The position numbers and the translations under genes are program-made. Under the pieces are notes generated by a model. The model was not told where the DNA came from, did not search any database, and saw nothing but the letters and a program-made list of their open reading frames with translations. Shown piece by piece: positions 6,766-12,410 of a DNA stretch of 12,410 nucleotides. Source of the DNA: an uncultured Bacteroidota bacterium (GTDB lineage: Bacteria; Bacteroidota; Bacteroidia; Chitinophagales; LD1); contig CALAYL010000070.1 in assembly GCA_937894725.1 (NCBI GenBank), positions 1 to 12,410 of the forward strand, in the 5' to 3' direction. Numbering within the stretch: position 1 is the stretch's first letter; every line of letters starts with the position of its first letter.

Positions 6766-9700
6766 ATGTATCGCATTTTAACGCTTGTTCTTTTTGGATT
6801 GTTATTTTCAACGGACTTATCGTCTCAAATTACTGCTGTAATTGGTACTGGCACCTCTATACCTACCTACACATTGTATTCTCCTTTCTATCGATTTAGC
6901 AATAGCTCTACTACAGATTATTGTCGTTCTAACATTGTTTACACACAAGCAGAACTTTCAGCAGCTGGGATTTTTCCTGGAGTAACCATACAAAAATTGG
7001 CTTTTTTTAAAAACGGTGCTGGCGCTAGTACAGGAAATGCAAGTTTTGCAATTTGGATGAACAACTCTTCTACTGTACCCCCTTTGTCCTCTGCTACTAC
7101 ATGGGCGTCTATAACATCTAGTTTTACGCAAGTATATAACACAAGCACACAAACTGTGCCAGCCGCTACTGGTTGGATGGACTTTGTGTTGACTACTCCT
7201 TTTATATATACTGGTGGCAGTATTGAAATAGCCTGCGATTGGGATTGTTCTGCCATTGCTGGTAACCCTGCTACAGATAAATATGACTGGGTTTATACTC
7301 CTGGATTTACATCAAGTTGTATAGGACAGGTGAATACCACCACAGCCCCTGCTGTTTTAAATGGAACTACAGCTCAGTATTTAGAAAGACCAAATATTAG
7401 ATTTACATTCAGTTCAGGCGTTGCACGAGATGGAGCTTTGGCATCTTTTGTAAGTCCAGTTAGTATTTGTCCATCTGCTACGCCTATCGCAGTTAAGTTT
7501 GCAAACTATGGTTCTGATACTATTAAAACGGCTAATGTATCTTGGAAGATTAATGGGGCAGCTCAGACTCCCTATTCTTATACAGGCGCTTTAGCGCAAG
7601 GAGCCAATGCAAATCTTACCTTAGGTAGCTATACTTTTATGGCAAACACTAGTTATAATATTGAAGCGTACCTAACAGATATAAATGGTTTAGGCCCCGA
7701 TTCAACCAAATCAAATGATACGATTAGATTACTAAACTTTACTACAGGACTTTCAGGAACATATACTATTGATAAAACTTTACCATCATCTATATCTAAC
7801 TACACTTCATTTACAGCTTTTGCCAATGATTTGAACTTAAAAGGAGTTTGTGGCCCCGTAATAGCTAATGTGGCTAATGGACCCTATACCGAACAGGTCA
7901 GTTTTGGACAAGTAAATGGTGTTTCGGGCGTAAACACAATAACGCTAAATGGAAATGGACAGGAATTGAATTTTGCTCCCACTTTAAGTGACCGTCATAT
8001 TATAAAATTGAATGGTACAGATTATATGACTATCAATAATCTGAAAGTAACAGGTACTGACCCTAATTATGGATGGGGGATTTTCTTAACGAATAGTGCT
8101 GATTATGTTACGATTCAAAATTGTACTGTTGATTTAAGTGCCATCACCAGTACCAACTCTTTGTATTCAGTAGGGATTGTTTCTTCAAACTCTAACACAA
8201 CAATTCTTTCTGTTGGAAATAATGCGAATGTTTGTACAATAATTGGCAACTCTGTTTTAGGAAGTGCTACTGGTGGTTCATATTATGGTATAGTGGTGAA
8301 TGGGAATGGGGCTCAGCCAGGGGCTATAAATTGTGAAGTGAGAAATAATATCGTTAAAGATTTTTATTACTATGGTATTTACATAAATTCTACTCTGTCA
8401 ATAGTAGTAGATGGAAATGATGTTTCTAGACCCAATAGAACGAGTGGCGGTGTCATGTATGGTATATATATGAATAATGGTAATCCAGGCTCTCGTATTA
8501 CAAAAAATCATGTGCATAATTCAAATGGTGGCAACCTAACCTATACTGGTTCAATTTATCCTATTTATACAGCAGTAGGTGGAGATTATCTTCAAAATAT
8601 GTTGATAGCTAATAATGTCATTTATGATATTAGCCACAATGGTGCAATTTATGGCATATACATTAGTAGTGCAAAAAATATAGATATTTATCATAACTCA
8701 ATGGCGCTGGATTATGCATCGGGTACAGGAACTGGAGTAGCTAGAGGGCTTTATACTACAGGAACATGTGATTCTATTCGAATTAAAAACAATAACTTTT
8801 CCATCACAAAAGGAGGTACAGGTGTTATGACGGGTATTTATATTGCCACTGTGCCTGCTACTTTTGAAAGTAATCACAATAATATATATGTAAACACTAC
8901 TGCTGGAACAAACGTATTTGGATATTATACCGCCAATCGCAATACATTGGCAGACTGGCAGACTGCATCACTTCAAGATGCTAATAGCTTTAGTGTTTTA
9001 CCTATATTTAGTAGTGCATCTACGGGCGATTTGACTCCAGCAGCTGCACCGCTAAATAATAGTGGAGAGAATCTGACAGTAGATGTGCCAACAGATGTGA
9101 ATGGTGTTGTAAGACCTTCTACACCTGATATAGGTGCTTTTGAGTTTACTCCGCTTACAGATGATGCTGGAGCTACACAAATTACTGTTGCTAATTGCTC
9201 GGGTACTCAAACCGCCTATGTAAAAGTTAGAAACTATGGTTTAGTAACATTAGACTCGGTAGTCGTTTCAGCTTATTTAAATGGATCACCGACCTCAGCT
9301 ACAGGAAATACTTTCTATGTATCTGTTCCATCAGGAGCCGATACTACTTTGGATTTAGGAACGTTTAATCTATTGCCCAACACGAGTTATACTGCTTTAG
9401 CATTTACGAATTTGCCGAATGGAAGTCTAGATGGTAATCGTTCTAATGATAGTATCTCAATTTCTTTTGGTCTTGGATTAAATGGTACTTACACTGTAAA
9501 TTCAGCTTTGCCAACTGCAGGTACCAACTTCCAAACATTTACAGATCTTGCTAATAAGTTAAATACAGATGGGATTTGTGGACCAGTTGTAGTCAACACA
9601 GTGATAGGCTCTGGCCCTTACAATGAGCAAGTTTTATTAGATGAGATTAGCGGTACGTCTTCTGTAAATACTTTAACAATCAATGGAAATGGAGAAACGC

Positions 9701-12410
9701 TCACTTTCCTTTCTACACTTACATCACAGCGAGCAGGATTTTCATTGAACGAAACGGATTATACAACCATAAATAATTTCAAAATCATAGCTCAAGGTAC
9801 TACTACTTCTGAGTATGGATTTGGGGTTCATTTGATAGGGCAGGCAGATAACAATACGATTTCCAACAATACGATTACGGTAGATAGCTTATCAACTTCT
9901 TCTAATTATGCAGGAATTGCTATTTCTGGTTCAAATTCGAGCGCTACTACTTCAGGTGTAAATGGCAGCTACAATACGATTATCGGAAACACAGTAGTAG
10001 GAGGATATTATGGTATTTCATGTTATGGACAAACTTCTACCATTCACCGTCCAGGCAATGTAATCAAGAACAACACAATCGTAGGATTTTATTACTATGG
10101 GCTTACTTCTTATTATCAAGACTCAGTAGTCATAGAAGGGAATTCAATAGAGCAACGATATAACTCTACTACTTGTTATGCTTTGTATCCTTACTATAGT
10201 GATTTCATCACGGTAACTAAAAACAAAGTTATAGCTAGAGGGACAGGATCTAATTATGGCATTTATGTTTACTACTGTGATGCCGATGCAGCAAAACCAT
10301 CTTTGGTAGCTAACAATTTTGTCAGTTGCTTGAATTCTACTGGAACTGTCTATGGAATCTCACCTTACAACTGCTATTACTTAAATGTTTATCATAATAC
10401 AGTAAACGTAGAGAGCGGCTCAGCTACTGCAAGTAGAGCCATGTATGTTTATGCATCTTCTACTGCATACAACAACGTTGAAATCATGAACAATATAATT
10501 GTTCAGAATGGTTTAGGTTATGGCGTAGAATTCACCTCGGGTGCTACTACCCAAAACTACGTGACTAGAATGGACAATAATAATATTTATGCACCAAACG
10601 GTACATTAGGTAGATATAACACTACAAACAATCTAACACTAGCAGATTGGACTACAGTGTCTCAAAAAGACAGCAATTCATTTTCTGTAATACCATTATT
10701 TAATTCACCAACAGATTTACATATTGTTTCAAATGTATTGAACAACAAGGGTGCTGTAGGCTTAGGAATCACAGATGATATAGATGGTGATGTGCGTTGC
10801 CCGTTAGTGGGTTGTGCAGGTTCTACATTGAAGCCAGATATTGGTGCTGATGAGTTCTTAGGCGCGCCTATCACTGTGGACTTGGGAGTAGATGAGTTAG
10901 CTTCTCCTACCCAAAAATCTTGCTACACTTCTACGGAGACAGTAACTGTAAAAATTCATAACTATAACAACACTACACATTACTTTAGTTTAGACCCGGC
11001 TTCAGTTTCGGTAAGTGTGACAGGAATCAATCCGACTACTTTCCCTAATGTAGTAATCAATACAGATTCACTACAAGCTGATTCTACGATGTTGGTTACA
11101 TTGCCAGGAACGTACGACATGAGTGCTTTAGGTATGTATGACTTTAAAGTATTTATATCTCAAGTAGATGATGTGATTCATTTTAATGACACGTTATTTT
11201 CCTCTGTAGAATTTTCGATTGGAACTTTGAAAGAAACTAAGAAGCAAATTTGTTTAGGTGCTAGCTATGATTTAGTGTTGAATAGTGCTTCAGGGTCAAT
11301 TCAATGGCAGTCTTATAATCCTACTACGATGACTTGGGCAAACGAGACAGGGCTTCATAATGACTCAGTTGTTTACCCTGTTTCTCCTATGGTTACTACA
11401 CTATATCGTGCATTAGGTTGTGGTACTTATTCTACAGCTACGGATACCATAGAAGTTTTCACTACACCACTTCCAGTGGTTACGGGCGATTCTATTTGCG
11501 GAGCTGGAGTAGCTAATCTTTCGGCTACCGTAGCTAATGGAGCACTGACTTGGTATGGAAATATGACAGGTGGTACTGCTTTAGCTACTGGACTAACTTA
11601 TTCTCCAACCGTTTCGGCTACAGATACTTTTTATGTAGAAAATTTAGCAGGTAGCGGAGGAAGCGAAAATGTCGGCCCTACCAATCCTGGTTCATCTTCT
11701 TTCATTACACAAACAGCAGGTTGGGGTGTGCGCTTTACCATAGCCGAAGATGTTAGTATCAATTCGGTAGTGGTTTACCCTACTGGTTCTGGAACAATGT
11801 ATGTAGAAGTTTATGATCAAACTACAGGCTCATTAGTGGCTACTTCTGCTACCTTTAATGTGTCAGGAAACGGATCCGCATCTATGCCTAACGTATTGCC
11901 AGTAGCTTTCCAATTGGTACCTGGAAGTTATAGAATGGAAATGCGCTCTACAGGTATCACCAATCTTCTGCGATTATCAGGAAGTGCTACATTCCCTTAT
12001 ACTTCTACCTCTGGTGCGGTTTCTATTACTGCGGGATCAACTAGTGCTACAGCAACGACTACTTCTTCTTACTATTGGTTCTTCGATTGGAATATATCTA
12101 CAGGATGTAAAAGTGCAAGAGTGCCTGTTATAGCGCATGTATCTCCAGCTCCTATAGTAAACCTTGGAAACGACACTACGGTTTGTATTGGAAATTCAGT
12201 GACACTTGATGCCGGAAATACTGGCAGCAGCTTCGCATGGAGTGATGCTTCTACCATGCAAACATTATCTGTTAATACTACGAATACGTACAAAGTAACT
12301 GTAACTAATACAGGTGGGTGTTCTACTACAGACTCTATTTTAGTAACAGTATCGCCAAATCCAGTAGTAAATCTCGGAAACGATACCGCTGTATGTGCGG
12401 GTGCAAGCGT
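6766..12410 (+). CDS. Giant secreted beta-helix/Ig-like repeat surface protein, N-terminal part (runs off right edge)
   Basis: The frame is open for 1881 codons without a stop and continues past the window. Residues 1 to about 21 form a signal peptide (ILTLVLFGLLF core). Residues 22-218 form an N-terminal beta-rich domain. Then come two tandem modules (222-794 and 799-1364). Each is a CARDB-like beta-sandwich followed by a right-handed parallel beta-helix of NosD/PbH1 type, rich in N-x-I and Y-G-I rungs and closed by PDIGAxEF. A third CARDB-like domain (1371-1485) has no helix after it. Next are an Ig-like domain (about 1490-1570) and another from 1575 (DSICGAG). From about 1626 comes an inserted beta-rich segment (GWGVRFTIAEDVSINSV), and from 1794 70-residue PKD-like repeats (VNLGNDT). 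It is probably a type IX secretion substrate acting as adhesin or polysaccharide-binding scaffold. The sorting domain would be beyond the window. No catalytic residues of a polysaccharide lyase can be assigned, so enzymatic activity is unproven. It is divergent from rpsL. Confidence 0.92.
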   Translation, partial: MYRILTLVLFGLLFSTDLSSQITAVIGTGTSIPTYTLYSPFYRFSNSSTTDYCRSNIVYTQAELSAAGIFPGVTIQKLAFFKNGAGASTGNASFAIWMNNSSTVPPLSSATTWASITSSFTQVYNTSTQTVPAATGWMDFVLTTPFIYTGGSIEIACDWDCSAIAGNPATDKYDWVYTPGFTSSCIGQVNTTTAPAVLNGTTAQYLERPNIRFTFSSGVARDGALASFVSPVSICPSATPIAVKFANYGSDTIKTANVSWKINGAAQTPYSYTGALAQGANANLTLGSYTFMANTSYNIEAYLTDINGLGPDSTKSNDTIRLLNFTTGLSGTYTIDKTLPSSISNYTSFTAFANDLNLKGVCGPVIANVANGPYTEQVSFGQVNGVSGVNTITLNGNGQELNFAPTLSDRHIIKLNGTDYMTINNLKVTGTDPNYGWGIFLTNSADYVTIQNCTVDLSAITSTNSLYSVGIVSSNSNTTILSVGNNANVCTIIGNSVLGSATGGSYYGIVVNGNGAQPGAINCEVRNNIVKDFYYYGIYINSTLSIVVDGNDVSRPNRTSGGVMYGIYMNNGNPGSRITKNHVHNSNGGNLTYTGSIYPIYTAVGGDYLQNMLIANNVIYDISHNGAIYGIYISSAKNIDIYHNSMALDYASGTGTGVARGLYTTGTCDSIRIKNNNFSITKGGTGVMTGIYIATVPATFESNHNNIYVNTTAGTNVFGYYTANRNTLADWQTASLQDANSFSVLPIFSSASTGDLTPAAAPLNNSGENLTVDVPTDVNGVVRPSTPDIGAFEFTPLTDDAGATQITVANCSGTQTAYVKVRNYGLVTLDSVVVSAYLNGSPTSATGNTFYVSVPSGADTTLDLGTFNLLPNTSYTALAFTNLPNGSLDGNRSNDSISISFGLGLNGTYTVNSALPTAGTNFQTFTDLANKLNTDGICGPVVVNTVIGSGPYNEQVLLDEISGTSSVNTLTINGNGETLTFLSTLTSQRAGFSLNETDYTTINNFKIIAQGTTTSEYGFGVHLIGQADNNTISNNTITVDSLSTSSNYAGIAISGSNSSATTSGVNGSYNTIIGNTVVGGYYGISCYGQTSTIHRPGNVIKNNTIVGFYYYGLTSYYQDSVVIEGNSIEQRYNSTTCYALYPYYSDFITVTKNKVIARGTGSNYGIYVYYCDADAAKPSLVANNFVSCLNSTGTVYGISPYNCYYLNVYHNTVNVESGSATASRAMYVYASSTAYNNVEIMNNIIVQNGLGYGVEFTSGATTQNYVTRMDNNNIYAPNGTLGRYNTTNNLTLADWTTVSQKDSNSFSVIPLFNSPTDLHIVSNVLNNKGAVGLGITDDIDGDVRCPLVGCAGSTLKPDIGADEFLGAPITVDLGVDELASPTQKSCYTSTETVTVKIHNYNNTTHYFSLDPASVSVSVTGINPTTFPNVVINTDSLQADSTMLVTLPGTYDMSALGMYDFKVFISQVDDVIHFNDTLFSSVEFSIGTLKETKKQICLGASYDLVLNSASGSIQWQSYNPTTMTWANETGLHNDSVVYPVSPMVTTLYRALGCGTYSTATDTIEVFTTPLPVVTGDSICGAGVANLSATVANGALTWYGNMTGGTALATGLTYSPTVSATDTFYVENLAGSGGSENVGPTNPGSSSFITQTAGWGVRFTIAEDVSINSVVVYPTGSGTMYVEVYDQTTGSLVATSATFNVSGNGSASMPNVLPVAFQLVPGSYRMEMRSTGITNLLRLSGSATFPYTSTSGAVSITAGSTSATATTTSSYYWFFDWNISTGCKSARVPVIAHVSPAPIVNLGNDTTVCIGNSVTLDAGNTGSSFAWSDASTMQTLSVNTTNTYKVTVTNTGGCSTTDSILVTVSPNPVVNLGNDTAVCAGAS
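7429..10857 (+). repeat. Tandem duplication of a roughly 570-residue CARDB-like plus beta-helix module
   Basis: Copy 1 spans 7429-9147 and copy 2 spans 9160-10857. Matching landmarks keep nearly constant offsets: NYG in the CARDB-like part; GTYTI (331) and GTYTV (907); GVCGPV and GICGPV; TITLNGNG and TLTINGNG; FYYYG (533 and 1108); TLADW (727 and 1291); NSFSVLPIF and NSFSVIPLF; PDIGAFEF (787) and PDIGADEF (1357). Offsets are 564-576 residues. The helix interior has diverged most, which fits an old duplication with only short indels. Confidence 0.88.
12145..12410 (+). repeat. 70-residue PKD/Ig-like repeats, one complete and one cut by the edge
   Basis: PAPIVNLGNDTTVC starts at residue 1794 and PNPVVNLGNDTAVC at 1864, exactly 70 residues (210 nt) apart. 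The complete unit has the strands SVTLDAG, FAWSD, TYKVTVTN and GCSTTDSILVTV. This is the classic stalk repeat of Bacteroidota cell-surface proteins, and the array probably continues to the right. Confidence 0.85.

Noticed and set aside
6939..7256. Minus-strand open frame of 105 codons inside the plus-strand giant gene
   Set aside because: It lies antisense to the N-terminal domain of an uninterrupted 1881-codon frame and shows no family resemblance.
10662..10874. Minus-strand open frame of 70 codons
   Set aside because: It is the complement of the conserved NSFSVIPLF to PDIGADEF end of the second beta-helix.

Overview
The window comes from a member of the Bacteroidota with AT-rich DNA. The evidence is the fused gene order rpsL-rpsG-fusA-rpsJ-rplC with no tuf after fusA, Bacteroidota-type promoter elements (TTTG and TAnnTTTG), A-rich start-codon contexts with almost no Shine-Dalgarno sequences, and two very large secreted repeat proteins of the kind exported by the type IX secretion system in this phylum. 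I cannot name the genus.

Layout. Positions 1-2187 (minus) hold the N-terminal 729 residues of a secreted Ig/PKD-like repeat protein that runs off the left edge. Positions 2188-2322 hold a start-proximal hairpin and a strong intrinsic terminator. Positions 2323-6489 (minus) hold a five-gene translation operon, transcribed rpsL (S12), rpsG (S7), fusA (EF-G), rpsJ (S10), rplC (L3). Positions 6490-6765 are a divergent promoter region. Positions 6766-12410 (plus) hold the first 1881 residues of a giant surface protein that runs off the right edge. It carries two tandem CARDB-like plus beta-helix modules, then Ig-like repeats. Both partial genes are open reading frames without a stop across the whole stretch shown.

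The operon genes encode small-subunit proteins, the translocation factor EF-G and large-subunit protein L3. One promoter matching the Bacteroidota consensus lies just upstream of rpsL and probably drives all five genes. Two points stand out. First, the 158-nt gap between rpsJ and rplC can fold either into a terminator-like hairpin or into an H-type pseudoknot, which makes it a candidate attenuator or ribosomal-protein leader. Second, the cluster stops after rplC at a textbook terminator and an adhesin-like gene follows, where rplD (L4) would normally continue the S10 operon. No tRNA, rRNA, CRISPR array, insertion sequence or phage gene was seen.
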